Below the pieces are notes generated by a model, which worked only from the letters and a program-made list of their open reading frames with translations, made no database searches and was not told the origin of the DNA. A stretch of DNA of 39,793 nt from Frankiaceae bacterium (GTDB lineage Bacteria; Actinomycetota; Actinomycetes; JAFAQI01), in contig JAVEEG010000237.1 of assembly GCA_030840585.1 (NCBI GenBank), positions 1 through 39,793 on the forward strand. The letters run 5' to 3'. The translations under genes were made by a program, and so were the position numbers. Positions 15,486 to 24,084 of this stretch are shown here, piece after piece; positions within the stretch are counted from its first letter, which is position 1, and every line of letters starts with the position of its first letter.

Positions 15486-15842
15486 TCATTGACCGAAGCT
15501 GAATCGCATCTCCGCATTGATCAGTTGCTGGATCCGCTTGCGCATGTGCCCCACCGAGACTGGTCCCGGATCGAGCTCGTCGGTCAGAACCCATCGCAGC
15601 TGGGTGCCACCGCCTCCGTCAGGTTCCAACTCGAAACGAATCCGGGCCGCTGGGTGCATCCGCCAGATGGATGCCCACACGACCAAGTCGTGTTCGTGCG
15701 TTTCGATGACTCTGGGTTCAACTTCGTCATCGAGCAGCTTCAACCAGTGTCGAGCTGGATCTCGGTGGAGCTGCGTAAGCGCCTCGAAGACGTACTTCGG
15801 CGGAGCCGGCTGCGGCCGACGCTTGCTCCCAAGCACCTCCAC
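15486..15842 (-). CDS. SRPBCC-family protein (ligand-binding fold)
   Basis: About 118 residues with features of the SRPBCC/START-like fold: PPKYVFEALTQLHRDPARHW, LLDDEVEPRVIETHEHDLVV, WASIWRMHP, RIRFELEPDG, TQLRWVLTDEL and a C-terminal helix RKRIQQLINAEMRFSFGQ. Family members usually begin near VEVLGSKRRP, so I take GTG 15842 as the start; the frame stays open to 15938. These proteins bind hydrophobic ligands or act as cyclases; the exact role is unknown. Its last 56 bp occur again at 18985-19040 and a piece of its 5' end at 20011-20040, so this gene was once partly duplicated. A second SRPBCC gene lies just upstream on the same strand. Confidence 0.7.
   Translation of the reverse strand: MEVLGSKRRPQPAPPKYVFEALTQLHRDPARHWLKLLDDEVEPRVIETHEHDLVVWASIWRMHPAARIRFELEPDGGGGTQLRWVLTDELDPGPVSVGHMRKRIQQLINAEMRFSFGQ
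15488..15543 (-). repeat. SRPBCC 3'-tail repeat, copy in intact gene
   Basis: This stretch is the last ~18 codons and stop of the intact SRPBCC gene. It matches 18985-19040 at 54 of 56 positions in direct orientation; the mismatches are at the T/G after GCTGAA and the C/T in GATCCG-C/T-TTG. Both copies are preceded by ACGTC. Confidence 0.85.
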
Positions 15843-15961
15843 AACAGCAGGGTATGTGCAGTCGCCGCGGGTGCAGGAGACCGTGACGACTGAGGCCTCG
15901 GCGACGTAAGTGCTCGCGGGCCGAGGCCGGCGGCGCAAGATCGTTCAGAGCCGGCGGTTCG

Positions 15962-16438
15962 TCAACTGACAAGCGCGTCGAGCCGTTCCAGCGTGCCCTT
16001 CATGGCCGGCAGCCACTGGCGGCCGTCCTCGGCTTCCGCTGCAGGCAGCCGTGACCCGTCCCACCACTCGGTGACAAGAGTCGCGGTCGAACCATTCGGC
16101 GACAGCGTGAAGCCCCACCGATGTCCCCACCGCGCGTTCGGCGCGTCCTTATGTGGATGCCCCGGCCCGTTCTCCGGCTCCCAGGCGATGCGCCGGCCGG
16201 GCTCGAACTCCACCACGTGGTTGACCATCTGGTAGTCGCCGCCGAGTCCGATGAAGTACATGTTCATGACGAACACGTCGCCGACGCCGGTCACATCTGC
16301 CGAGTCACTCCCGCGGAGCATCCCGGAGCCGTCGAACTCGAGATGCCGGCGGGGCGAGGCCAGCACCTCGAAGATCAGGTCGGACGGAGCGGCGATCCGA
16401 CGGGATGTCGACACGATCAGCTGAAGATCCTCTGCCAT
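15962..16438 (-). CDS. SRPBCC-family protein
   Basis: A 158-residue SRPBCC protein: VSTSRRIAAPSDLIFEVLAS is the typical first strand and helix, HLEFDGSG follows, then NMYFIGLGGDYQMVNHVVEF, RIAWEP and a C-terminal helix WLPAMKGTLERLDALVS. Family members bind small hydrophobic ligands or lipids. ATG 16438 has AGGAGA at 16442-16447, only three bases away. A perfect TGTACCG/CGGTACA palindrome lies 14 bp upstream, so expression is probably repressed by a TetR-type or similar regulator. It is divergent from the GH92 gene and may share that control. Its link to the downstream SRPBCC gene is by position (about 120 bp apart, same strand). Confidence 0.85.
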   Translation of the reverse strand: MAEDLQLIVSTSRRIAAPSDLIFEVLASPRRHLEFDGSGMLRGSDSADVTGVGDVFVMNMYFIGLGGDYQMVNHVVEFEPGRRIAWEPENGPGHPHKDAPNARWGHRWGFTLSPNGSTATLVTEWWDGSRLPAAEAEDGRQWLPAMKGTLERLDALVS

Positions 16439-16451
16439 GACTCTCCTTTGT

Positions 16452-16467
16452 TGTACCGCTCGGTACA
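16452..16467. promoter_or_regulatory. Palindromic operator TGTACCG-ct-CGGTACA
   Basis: A perfect 7-bp inverted repeat with a 2-base centre, typical of TetR-family operators. It lies between the divergent SRPBCC gene (start 16438) and GH92 gene (start 16554), just upstream of the SRPBCC ribosome site. No regulator gene is adjacent; the only TetR gene here is near 36194, too far to assign. Confidence 0.65.
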
Positions 16468-16553
16468 CCTTGAGACGAACGCCACGACCAGCACTCATCG
16501 GCCGGGCACCCGGGCCGGACAGGAGGTCGACCGGCGGCGACGAATTCAGCGAC

Positions 16554-18935
16554 ATGCAGTCGAGGCTGGTCCGGGTCATGACGGCGATGGCGATCGCCGG
16601 GGCGTGCGCCGTACCCGCTGTTTCCCACGGCGCCACCACCAGCGGCCATAGCTCGTTGGTCAACCCGCTCGCCGGCTCTCTCGGCCCAGGCTTTCCGACC
16701 GTCGCCGCCGGCGTCCCCTTCGGCATGGTGACCCCCGGCCCGGCCACCACTACACCGCTCGGCGACGACCCGGTCAACTACGTCGGCTACGCCTACCAGG
16801 ACCCGGAGATCCGCGGCTTCGCCCTCACCCACTTCTCCGGCGCCGGCATCCACATCGGCGGCGAGTTGCCGTTCATGCCGACGACGGGCGCCGTCACGAG
16901 TGCGAACCCGGCCGACTGGGCCAGCCCCTTCACCCACGCCGAGGAGACTGCCGCACCTGGCTACTACGCCGTCACCCTCGACCGCTACCAAACGCGCGCC
17001 GAGCTCACCGCCACCACCCGCGCTGCCGTTGAGCGCTACACCTTCCCGGCTACCACGCAGGCCAACCTGCTGCTCGACATCACTCGCGACAACGACAGCA
17101 ACCAAGCACCTAACGGCACGACGCAGACCGGCGACATCACCATCCAGGACGATCGAACCCTCATCGGCGACGTCGACGTCCCGGGCTCAGGCGGCATCAC
17201 CATCTACTTCACCGCCCGGTTCGACCGCGCGTTCACCGCGCAGGGCGTGTGGTCCGACGCTGCCGGTCTCCAGCCCGGTGGCGCGACAGCCACCGGACGG
17301 GGTGCCGGCGGCTGGGTCAGCTTCGACACCAGCAAAGACCGAAGCGTCGGCGTACGGATCGGCCTGAGTTACACCAGCCCGGCAGCGGCCACCGCCAACC
17401 TTCATGCCGAGGCGCCCGACGGCACCGGTTTCGACACCGCAAGAGACAGCGCGCAACAACAATGGGACGCGCGGTTGCACAGCATCGACGTCACCGGCGG
17501 CACCGCCGACCAGCAGCAGACCTTCTACACCTGCCTCTACCACGCGCTACTGATGCCGACGACGTTCGATGACGCCGACGGCAACTACCTCGGTTTCGAC
17601 GGCGCCGTACACGCGGTCGAGCCCGGCAAGCACCACTACACCGACCTCTCGCTCTGGGATACCTACCGCACCCAGACGCCGTTGCTGACCCTCGTCGCGC
17701 GCGATGTCGCACACGACGTCGGCATCTCGCTGCTCGACGATGCCGATCAGAACGGCGGCGTCATCCCGAAGTGGGTTCGCAGCAACCGCGACTACTCGAT
17801 CATGGGCGGCGACTCCGGCGCTCCCACCCTCGCGACGCTCGTCACCGACGGCGCTCTCACCGGTGCCGACGCGCAGCGTGCGTACGACGCCATCTACCGG
17901 CAGGCCACCACGAATCCGCCGCCGGGCGGGTCCCCGCGCGGCGATCTGCCCGACTATCTTTCGCGGCACTACATTCCGTTCGACCACAGTGATCGCGGCG
18001 CGGCGGTGACACTCGAATACGCGATCGACGACGCAGCCGTTGCAGCACTTGCCCGCAGTTACGGCACGAAGGCACAGACCGATGAGATGACGACGCGCGC
18101 CGGCTACTGGAAGAGCCTGTACGACGAAGACGGCTCGAAGTTCCTCCGGCCGCGCATGTCCGACGGTTCGTGGGCCAACCCGACGACAGCTGGTCCGGTG
18201 TCGACGTACGACCCGAGCTTCCAGGACGGTTATCAGGAAGGAACCGGCTGGCAGTACGAGTGGCTGGTCCCACAGGATGTCCGTGGTCTCGACCAGACCC
18301 TCGGTGACGCGACGATGAAGCAGCGGCTGGATGAGTTCTTCTCGACGCTGGTCAACCAGCAAGCGGCGCCGGCCGTACCTCTCGCGCAGCAGCACGCCAG
18401 CGCCTTCGGCGTCTATTACGCCGGCAACCAATACACGCCGGCGAACGAAACCGACCTGCAGGCGCCGTGGCTATACAACTGGATCGGCGAACCGTCCAAG
18501 ACCCAGCAGGTCGTGCGCGCCGCGACGACCGTGTTCAACGCGACGCCGTACGGGTTGCCCGGCAACGACGACGCGGGCACGATGAGCGCGGCTTACGTGC
18601 TATCGGCGATCGGGCTTTACCAGGCCCAGCCCGGTGTCGACGCATGGGAGCTGTCGACACCGATCTTCAGCAACGTGGTCATCAACGGTCCAGGCAAATC
18701 CGGCCCGCGGTTCACCATCGCCGCGCCCGGCTCGAGCAGCATCAATCAGTACGTCGCGAGCGCGCTGCTCACCCGACCGGGCGGCAGCGCAGCGGTCGCG
18801 TACGACAACACCTGGCTGCGTAACGGCGACCTGCACAGCCGCAGGACGCTGACATTCACCGTTTCCGCGGCCCCTACTAGCTGGGGTACCGCACCGTCAG
18901 CCGCGCCGCCCAGCCTCTCCGACCCGTCGGGCTAA
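16554..18935 (+). CDS. Secreted GH92 alpha-mannosidase
   Basis: A 793-residue secreted glycoside hydrolase of family 92, calcium-dependent exo-acting alpha-mannosidases. Residues 1-26 form a signal peptide (MQSRLVRVMTAMAIAGACAV). The N-terminal beta domain opens with NPLAGSLGPGFPTVAAGVPF, and the catalytic (alpha/alpha)6 domain shows LWDTYRTQTPLL (about 367-378), QEGTGWQYEW with the presumed catalytic acid E562, and GLPGNDDAGTMSAAY with the presumed general base in the GNDD block (671-673). ATG 16554 is favoured by the signal peptide; AGGAGG at 16521 is too far away to be its ribosome site. Predicted to trim mannose from glycoproteins or mannans outside the cell. Confidence 0.93.
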   Translation: MQSRLVRVMTAMAIAGACAVPAVSHGATTSGHSSLVNPLAGSLGPGFPTVAAGVPFGMVTPGPATTTPLGDDPVNYVGYAYQDPEIRGFALTHFSGAGIHIGGELPFMPTTGAVTSANPADWASPFTHAEETAAPGYYAVTLDRYQTRAELTATTRAAVERYTFPATTQANLLLDITRDNDSNQAPNGTTQTGDITIQDDRTLIGDVDVPGSGGITIYFTARFDRAFTAQGVWSDAAGLQPGGATATGRGAGGWVSFDTSKDRSVGVRIGLSYTSPAAATANLHAEAPDGTGFDTARDSAQQQWDARLHSIDVTGGTADQQQTFYTCLYHALLMPTTFDDADGNYLGFDGAVHAVEPGKHHYTDLSLWDTYRTQTPLLTLVARDVAHDVGISLLDDADQNGGVIPKWVRSNRDYSIMGGDSGAPTLATLVTDGALTGADAQRAYDAIYRQATTNPPPGGSPRGDLPDYLSRHYIPFDHSDRGAAVTLEYAIDDAAVAALARSYGTKAQTDEMTTRAGYWKSLYDEDGSKFLRPRMSDGSWANPTTAGPVSTYDPSFQDGYQEGTGWQYEWLVPQDVRGLDQTLGDATMKQRLDEFFSTLVNQQAAPAVPLAQQHASAFGVYYAGNQYTPANETDLQAPWLYNWIGEPSKTQQVVRAATTVFNATPYGLPGNDDAGTMSAAYVLSAIGLYQAQPGVDAWELSTPIFSNVVINGPGKSGPRFTIAAPGSSSINQYVASALLTRPGGSAAVAYDNTWLRNGDLHSRRTLTFTVSAAPTSWGTAPSAAPPSLSDPSG

Positions 18936-18952
18936 GAGGTGGGCTACTTTTT
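18914..18952 (+). terminator. Possible hairpin at GH92 gene end
   Basis: CCTCT-CCGAC-CC-GTCGG-gcta-AGAGG (18914-18939) folds into a compact interrupted stem spanning the stop codon, followed by a TTTTT at 18948-18952. Placement fits a terminator, but the stem overlaps the coding end and could be chance. Confidence 0.3.
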
Positions 18953-18984
18953 CCCGAACGCTCCGACGGCACGGGCTCCACGTC

Positions 18985-19040
18985 ATTGACCGAAGCTGAA
19001 GCGCATCTCCGCATTGATCAGTTGCTGGATCCGTTTGCGC
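18985..19040 (-). repeat. SRPBCC 3'-tail repeat, orphan copy
   Basis: Minus-strand translation gives RKRIQQLINAEMRFSFGQ and a stop, as in the intact gene at 15486, but upstream codons (RCEQ) are unrelated. The copy is therefore a remnant. It lies in the 18936-19241 gap, which otherwise holds only two hairpins, and on the 3' side of the DUF6623 gene. Confidence 0.85.
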
Positions 19041-19173
19041 TGCTCGCATCTTCGACTTCGTCGAAGGTGTCATGCGGTGGGGACAGCGAGTCGCCGCCTG
19101 ACCAGTACCCGCCGTTCCGGCTCGCTCCCTGAGCGACGCTGACCTGTAGAGGCTCGCGTCATGTCCGCTGGCT

Positions 19174-19209
19174 CCTGCCGCTGCACGAGTTCTTGCGTGT
19201 GGCGGCAGG
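19174..19209 (-). terminator. Hairpin downstream of DUF6623 gene
   Basis: CCTGCCGC (19174-19181) and GCGGCAGG (19202-19209) form a perfect 8-bp stem with a 20-base loop, about 33 bp beyond the stop of the minus-strand gene at 19242. A plausible terminator without a T tract. Confidence 0.35.
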
Positions 19210-19241
19210 GTTTCTTCAGCGCGCCACCACGTGAGCGGTAG

Positions 19242-19826
19242 CTAGACCTCGAAGTCGGCGCCCGCGCTGTGGAACGTGATGTCGGAATCCTGCGTGCACC
19301 AGACGCCGAACGAGATGCCGATGCTGAATTTCACTAAGTGCGGGGCGGGGAGGTCGAACGCGGTGACTCCGTTGATGAGTTGGTCCGGCGACCCGTGCGA
19401 GGCCGGACCCGCGGCGAGTGGCGGGTCGATCCGCGCGGCGCCGTCCCACACGTGCACCGCGGCAACACTGATGTCGCCGGTGCCGGTCCAGAGCACGAAG
19501 ACCCGGCGAAGCGCGCTGCGGGTGCCGGCCACCAGCACCGGCGTCGGCACCGGGACGTGGAACCAGTAACCCTTCTGCGTGTACTTGAACGGATCGGCGG
19601 GGTCGTACGGGCCGGTCGTCTGCGCGCCGCCGAAGCCGATCGCCCTGCTGTCCGCGCACCGGTACGTGACGCCCCACCCGCGCGGCAGCCCGTTCACATC
19701 GGACCAGGCGACCTCCCCGTTGGTCTGATCCCAGCGGCCGCCCTGCACCTGGTGGATGTGGTCGCCAACCCACTCGGGGCGTACGGCGTACCCGTGTATC
19801 CAACTCGCATATGTTGTTGCGGGCAT
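19242..19826 (-). CDS. DUF6623-family protein
   Basis: A 194-residue protein matching the DUF6623 pattern: TYASWIHGYAV at the start, GYWFHVPVPTPVLVAG in the middle, RVFVLWTGTGDISVAAVHVW, and the end FDLPAPHLVKFSIGISFGVW followed by a beta-rich tail (ITFHSAGADFEV). No signal peptide or membrane helix. The family is uncharacterised; the repetitive strands suggest a beta-sandwich or lectin-like fold, but that is inference. ATG 19826 follows GGGAG nine bases upstream. It lies between the two remnants of a duplicated SRPBCC gene, so it may have arrived by insertion. Confidence 0.8.
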   Translation of the reverse strand: MPATTYASWIHGYAVRPEWVGDHIHQVQGGRWDQTNGEVAWSDVNGLPRGWGVTYRCADSRAIGFGGAQTTGPYDPADPFKYTQKGYWFHVPVPTPVLVAGTRSALRRVFVLWTGTGDISVAAVHVWDGAARIDPPLAAGPASHGSPDQLINGVTAFDLPAPHLVKFSIGISFGVWCTQDSDITFHSAGADFEV

Positions 19827-20010
19827 CGACGTTCACTCCCGTTCTCGAAGCGATGAGCGGGCCGTCCAAGGTCACGGGCGGAATCACCGTCATTCAGGAG
19901 AAATTGACCCGCGCAACCGTCGCGATCGCGAACCGGAACGGCACGCAGTGTCGGCGATCCGACAATGTCCGAGCGCTGCCGGCCCCGCCCAGCGGGCCGC
20001 TGCGCTGGTG

Positions 20011-20040
20011 CAAGCAGCCCCACCACAGCACGGTATGTGC
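20011..20040 (-). repeat. Possible SRPBCC 5'-end remnant
   Basis: CAAGCAGCCCCACCACAGCA with the following CGGTATGTGC matches 15830-15859 at 26 of 30 positions in the same orientation. On the minus strand both encode a T-Y-x-A-V-V block near the intact gene's start. It lies in the 19827-20108 gap, in which I see no gene. On its own the match is marginal; its position opposite the 3' remnant makes it credible. Confidence 0.45.
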
Positions 20041-20108
20041 CGTTGGGGCGGCAGCGGGCACGCTGGCTCACGCTCAGGTAGCTACCGGGTCGTGCCGATG
20101 GTCCGAGG

Positions 20109-21572
20109 ATGATTGTGCGGCGTTTCGACGCGGTACGGCCGCTTTGGCCGTTCGTGGGCATCTGCCTGCTCGCGTTGCTCGCTACCGGCCTGCGACCGGA
20201 GGGGACGGACTGGTCCCTGGTCGCGGCTGCGGCTGCCATCGCGACCGGGTGTGCTGTTGCCGCGGCGAGCGCCGGTCGACGCGCCCGCTTCGCGCGTGTT
20301 GGCGCGGCCTTGCCCTTCGCCGCCGATCTGGTCGTGGCAGTTCTCCGGCATTCGCAGGGCGGCAGCACGTCGGGGTACGCCCCGCTGGCGATCCTCCCCG
20401 TGGTGTGGGTGGGGCTGGCCCATGGTCCCCGCATGGTCGCTGCGATCACCGGCTGGACCGCGTTGTTGTTCGGGGTCCCGATCGTGGTCTTCGCTGGTCC
20501 GCTGTATCCGGCGACCGGATGGCGCTCCGTCGTTCTGTGGACGGTCGTCGCGGCCATCGTTGGCGCTGGCGCGAACCGTGTCGTGAGCGAGCAGCGACGA
20601 CTCGCGCAACTGGCCGAAAACCGCAAGCTCGCTCTGAACAGGGTCGTCGAGGCGCAGACCGCGATCTCGACGAGCGACCTTGGTGCCGACGCGCTCATGG
20701 CGTTGCTCGCCCAGCACGCAATGCGCCTCGTCGACGCAGAGGCCGCCTGCGTCGAGTTGATCGACGGTGACGACGTGGTGTGCAGCAGCGTCGCCGGCAC
20801 CGCTACTCCGCATCTTGGCTTGCGTCTGAAAGCGGCGCAGACCATCACGGGCGAATGCTTTCGCGTCCAGCGAGTGCTGATCTGCTCTGACGCCGAGAGC
20901 GATTCCCGAGTCGCCCGTGAAGCGTGCCGGCAGGTTGGCGCACGGTCGATGATCGTCGTCCCGCTAACGCATGCCAATGACGTCCGAGCGGTTCTCATCG
21001 TGTGGTCTGCGCGTCCGTCCATGTTTGGTGAATACGAGTCGCAGCTGCTCGAGCTGCTCGCGAACACCAGCGGCGCGGCACTCGTCCGCGTGGATCTGAT
21101 TGCTCAGCTCAGCGCGCACGCCACGACCGACGACTTAACCGGTGTCGCGAACAGACGGGCTTGGCACGACCAGCTCGAGCTCGCCTTCGCTCGCTCGCAG
21201 CGCAATTCCGAACCGCTCACCGTATTGCTTCTCGACCTCGACGGGTTCAAGCAGATCAACGACACTCTCGGGCACGCGGCCGGCGACGACCTCCTCCGCC
21301 GAGCCAGCGCAGCCTGGCAGGCCACGCTACGAACCACGGACGTGCTCGGCCGGCTCGGCGGAGACGAGTTCGCTGTCATCCTCGAACGCACCGATGCAGC
21401 AGCCGCCGAGGAAGTGATCGCCCGACTGGACGCCGCCGTCACCGGGTTCGTCCGCGTGTCAACCGGGCTCGCGGTGTGGGACGGTCAGGAGACGCCCGCG
21501 ACACTGCTCGCCCGCGCTGACCGTCAGATGTACGAGTCCAAGAGCGAACGGCGGCAGGCCGTCCGGGCCTGA
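20109..21572 (+). CDS. Membrane GAF-GGDEF diguanylate cyclase
   Basis: A 487-residue protein: about five hydrophobic segments in residues 10-160, a linker helix, a GAF-like domain (about 190-340, with VCSSVAGTATPHLGL and SMIVVPLTHANDVRAVLIVW), and a C-terminal GGDEF domain beginning DDLTGVANRR. The active-site loop GGDEF is intact (417-421), and RTTD five residues before it is the allosteric I-site (RxxD). It should make cyclic-di-GMP from two GTP and be product-inhibited, responding to a ligand of the GAF or membrane domain. ATG 20109 follows CCGAGG. A second c-di-GMP gene follows 265 bp downstream. Confidence 0.92.
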   Translation: MIVRRFDAVRPLWPFVGICLLALLATGLRPEGTDWSLVAAAAAIATGCAVAAASAGRRARFARVGAALPFAADLVVAVLRHSQGGSTSGYAPLAILPVVWVGLAHGPRMVAAITGWTALLFGVPIVVFAGPLYPATGWRSVVLWTVVAAIVGAGANRVVSEQRRLAQLAENRKLALNRVVEAQTAISTSDLGADALMALLAQHAMRLVDAEAACVELIDGDDVVCSSVAGTATPHLGLRLKAAQTITGECFRVQRVLICSDAESDSRVAREACRQVGARSMIVVPLTHANDVRAVLIVWSARPSMFGEYESQLLELLANTSGAALVRVDLIAQLSAHATTDDLTGVANRRAWHDQLELAFARSQRNSEPLTVLLLDLDGFKQINDTLGHAAGDDLLRRASAAWQATLRTTDVLGRLGGDEFAVILERTDAAAAEEVIARLDAAVTGFVRVSTGLAVWDGQETPATLLARADRQMYESKSERRQAVRA

Positions 21573-21679
21573 GCCGTCCTGCCCCTCGGCGTCCAGCTTC
21601 CGCAACGAGGTCACCGTCACCTTCGATCGGGCAGCCGTCGGCAACGGCACCCGGGGGATTTCGACGGGCGGACCAATCG

Positions 21680-21709
21680 TTGATGGGGCATATTGGTTCG
21701 CACTATTAA
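21680..21709 (+). promoter_or_regulatory. Predicted sigma70-type promoter
   Basis: TTGATG (21680-21685), an 18-base spacer, and TATTAA (21704-21709) in a locally AT-rich patch upstream of the GGDEF-EAL gene. It is the clearest housekeeping-type promoter seen in the window. The start codon is about 130 bp downstream. Confidence 0.45.
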
Positions 21710-21837
21710 GAGAACTGTGCTCCTGTTGGATGCCGATTGTGTCGAGTCAGTACGCATGAGCCGAGTCGGACACCATCAGTAGGTCGACTGCGGTTGCGCG
21801 GCGAGTCACGGGTGGCCGGCCTGTCCTGGCGGCGCAA

Positions 21838-24042
21838 TTGGCGCTCGCAGTGGCCGTCGTGGTTTACGGCGTGAGCACCGTGTCTGGCATCCGTGGTCAT
21901 TCCGGGTATAGCCCAGGCTGGGACGGCTGGCTGCAGAATTCCATCTTGACGTCCGCGGCGCTGTTGGTCGGGTTGCGGGCATGGCGCGAGGGTCCTAGCC
22001 GCGTCGCTTGGGGGTGCCTGGCTGTCGGGTTGGGCTTGTACGCCGCGGGCAACATCATCTATTTCGCCTACGTCCAATACCAGCCGTTCCCGCCGTCGCC
22101 ATCGGTCGCCGACATGACATGGCTGGCCAGCTATCCGTTCCTGTACGTCGGGGTAATCCGACTCGCCAGGCAGCGCACCCACGGTGCCAACTGGCTGTTG
22201 CGGTTGGACAGCGTGATCAGCGGGCTGGGCCTCTCGGCCGTGGCGATGTTGTGGTTGCGCGTGATGCTGCACGGCACAGACGGCAGCCTCGCGACCGTGC
22301 TGACGACCATGGCCTACCCGGTGGGCGACCTGTTGCTGGTGCTCATTCTGCTCGGCAGCCTGGCATTGAACAGCTGGCGGATTGACAACGTCTGGGCCTG
22401 GCTAACTGCTGGTCTCGGCATGTTCGCCGCCGCCGACACCATCTACGCCATCCGAGTGGCGACCGACAGCTACACCGCGGGCACACTGCTCGATCCGATG
22501 TGGGCCGTCGCCGCTGCCGCCATAGCCATCGCGGCGTGGCGGCACAATGACCGCGCGCCGGCTACCCGCACGGTTGGCTGGGCTGTGCTGGTCGTGCCCA
22601 CGTTGTTCATGGCGACATCGCTGGCATTGCTCGTCTTTGATCAGAGCGAGTCGGGTGCATCGCCGGTCACGATCCTTGCTGGCGCGACAGTTCTCGCCGG
22701 CCTGGTGCGCACCGGGTTCACGTTCCACGAGATGCGCGTGCTGGTCGTCAACGGAGTCGAGGCACGCACCGACGAGCTCAGTGGCCTCGCCAACCGACGC
22801 GCGTTCCACGAAGCCGCGGCCAAGCGCATCGCCGGCGGACGAGGGACCTTCTCAGTGATTCTGCTGGACCTCGACCGGTTCAAGGAGATAAACGACTCAC
22901 TCGGGCACCTCGCCGGTGATCGTCTGCTCCGCGAAGTCGGCAACCGCCTCCAAGCACGCATGCGACAAGGAGACGTGTTGGCCCGCCTCGGCGGCGATGA
23001 GTTCGCGATCCTTCTTGACAACAGCTCACCGGAAAGCGCACGCGACGCCGCTGAGCGGCTCCGGCTGGACTTGCAGAAGGCGTTCATCGACGAAGGCATG
23101 ACGATTTACTCCGATGCCAGCTGTGGCGTGGCTGTGTGGCCGGACGCCGCCGATTCGGTAGGTGGGCTGCTCCAACGCGCTGACATCGCAATGTACGAGG
23201 CGAAGCGGGAACGGCTCGGGACTGCCATTTACGCACACGACGACGAGACGGATCTGATCGAACCTCTACGCCTCGTCGAGGAACTCCGAACGGCGTTGAC
23301 CAAAGGCCAACTCGTTCTCTACTACCAGCCCAAACTCGACCTGCGCACGGGCGCGCTGCCAGGTGTCGAGGCATTGGTCCGCTGGCAACATCCCGAACGC
23401 GGGCTGCTCCAGCCGGACCAGTTCCTGCCACAAGCCGAGCGCTATGGGCTCATGCGACGGCTGACGACCTGCGTGCTATCTCTCGCCCTCGATCAGGTCA
23501 AGGAGTGGCAACGCGCCGGTCTCGACACGACGGTCGCGGTCAACATCTCAGCCTCCAACCTCCTCGACGGTGAGCTGCCCGAACAGGTCCGCACACTGCT
23601 CGCCGTCCGCAACCTCCAACCGAGCTCCCTGATGTTGGAGGTGACCGAGACCACGCTCATGGTCGACCCCCCGCGCGCGGCCGAACTCCTCAACCGGCTG
23701 CAAGCAATCGGCGTGCGCATTTCCATCGACGACTACGGCACCGGGTACTCCTCCCTGGCCCGGTTGCGCGAACTCGCGGTCAACGAACTCAAACTCGACC
23801 GGTCCTTCCTCACCGGGATAGGTGACGACGCCCGAGCCAGCGCAATCGTCAAGTCAACCGTGGAGCTTGCGCACTCGCTCGGTCTCACCCTCGTGGCCGA
23901 GGGCATCGAAACCGAGCAAAGCGAGAGCCTTCTGCGTGACCTCGCCTGCGACCAGGGCCAGGGCTACCACTTCGCGCGACCTATGCCTGCACACCAGCTG
24001 ATCCAATGGATCGCTGCTCGTGCCGAAGCGGCGACGCGCTAG
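21838..24042 (+). CDS. Membrane GGDEF-EAL bifunctional c-di-GMP protein
   Basis: A 734-residue protein with eight to ten hydrophobic segments (residues 1-300), then GGDEF and EAL domains. GGDEF is intact (385-389) with RQGD as I-site before it. The EAL domain has EAL at 511-513 (GVEALVRWQHP), NISASNL, EVTETTLM, DDYGTGYSS (D631, D632), KLDRSF and EGIET, so all metal and catalytic residues for phosphodiesterase activity appear present. It may make or degrade cyclic-di-GMP. The only start in frame is TTG 21838: an in-frame TGA lies at 21757 and no ATG or GTG comes between, and the first helix would be cut by later starts. Confidence 0.92.
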   Translation: MALAVAVVVYGVSTVSGIRGHSGYSPGWDGWLQNSILTSAALLVGLRAWREGPSRVAWGCLAVGLGLYAAGNIIYFAYVQYQPFPPSPSVADMTWLASYPFLYVGVIRLARQRTHGANWLLRLDSVISGLGLSAVAMLWLRVMLHGTDGSLATVLTTMAYPVGDLLLVLILLGSLALNSWRIDNVWAWLTAGLGMFAAADTIYAIRVATDSYTAGTLLDPMWAVAAAAIAIAAWRHNDRAPATRTVGWAVLVVPTLFMATSLALLVFDQSESGASPVTILAGATVLAGLVRTGFTFHEMRVLVVNGVEARTDELSGLANRRAFHEAAAKRIAGGRGTFSVILLDLDRFKEINDSLGHLAGDRLLREVGNRLQARMRQGDVLARLGGDEFAILLDNSSPESARDAAERLRLDLQKAFIDEGMTIYSDASCGVAVWPDAADSVGGLLQRADIAMYEAKRERLGTAIYAHDDETDLIEPLRLVEELRTALTKGQLVLYYQPKLDLRTGALPGVEALVRWQHPERGLLQPDQFLPQAERYGLMRRLTTCVLSLALDQVKEWQRAGLDTTVAVNISASNLLDGELPEQVRTLLAVRNLQPSSLMLEVTETTLMVDPPRAAELLNRLQAIGVRISIDDYGTGYSSLARLRELAVNELKLDRSFLTGIGDDARASAIVKSTVELAHSLGLTLVAEGIETEQSESLLRDLACDQGQGYHFARPMPAHQLIQWIAARAEAATR

Positions 24043-24084
24043 GCAGCTCACCAGCGGCTCCGTCGTCCGTCACACGCCTAACGG

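Noticed and set aside
7974-20045. Short motif (G/A)TA-N-GTGCCGTT near R4, R5 and 20033, reading N-G-T-Y on the minus strand
   Set aside because: Only ~11 bp and not accompanied by longer similarity; may be part of the arms but not supportable as a separate repeat.
19694-21067. 457-codon minus-strand frame
   Set aside because: Overlaps both DUF6623 and GGDEF genes, Ser/Ala/Arg-rich, no family match.
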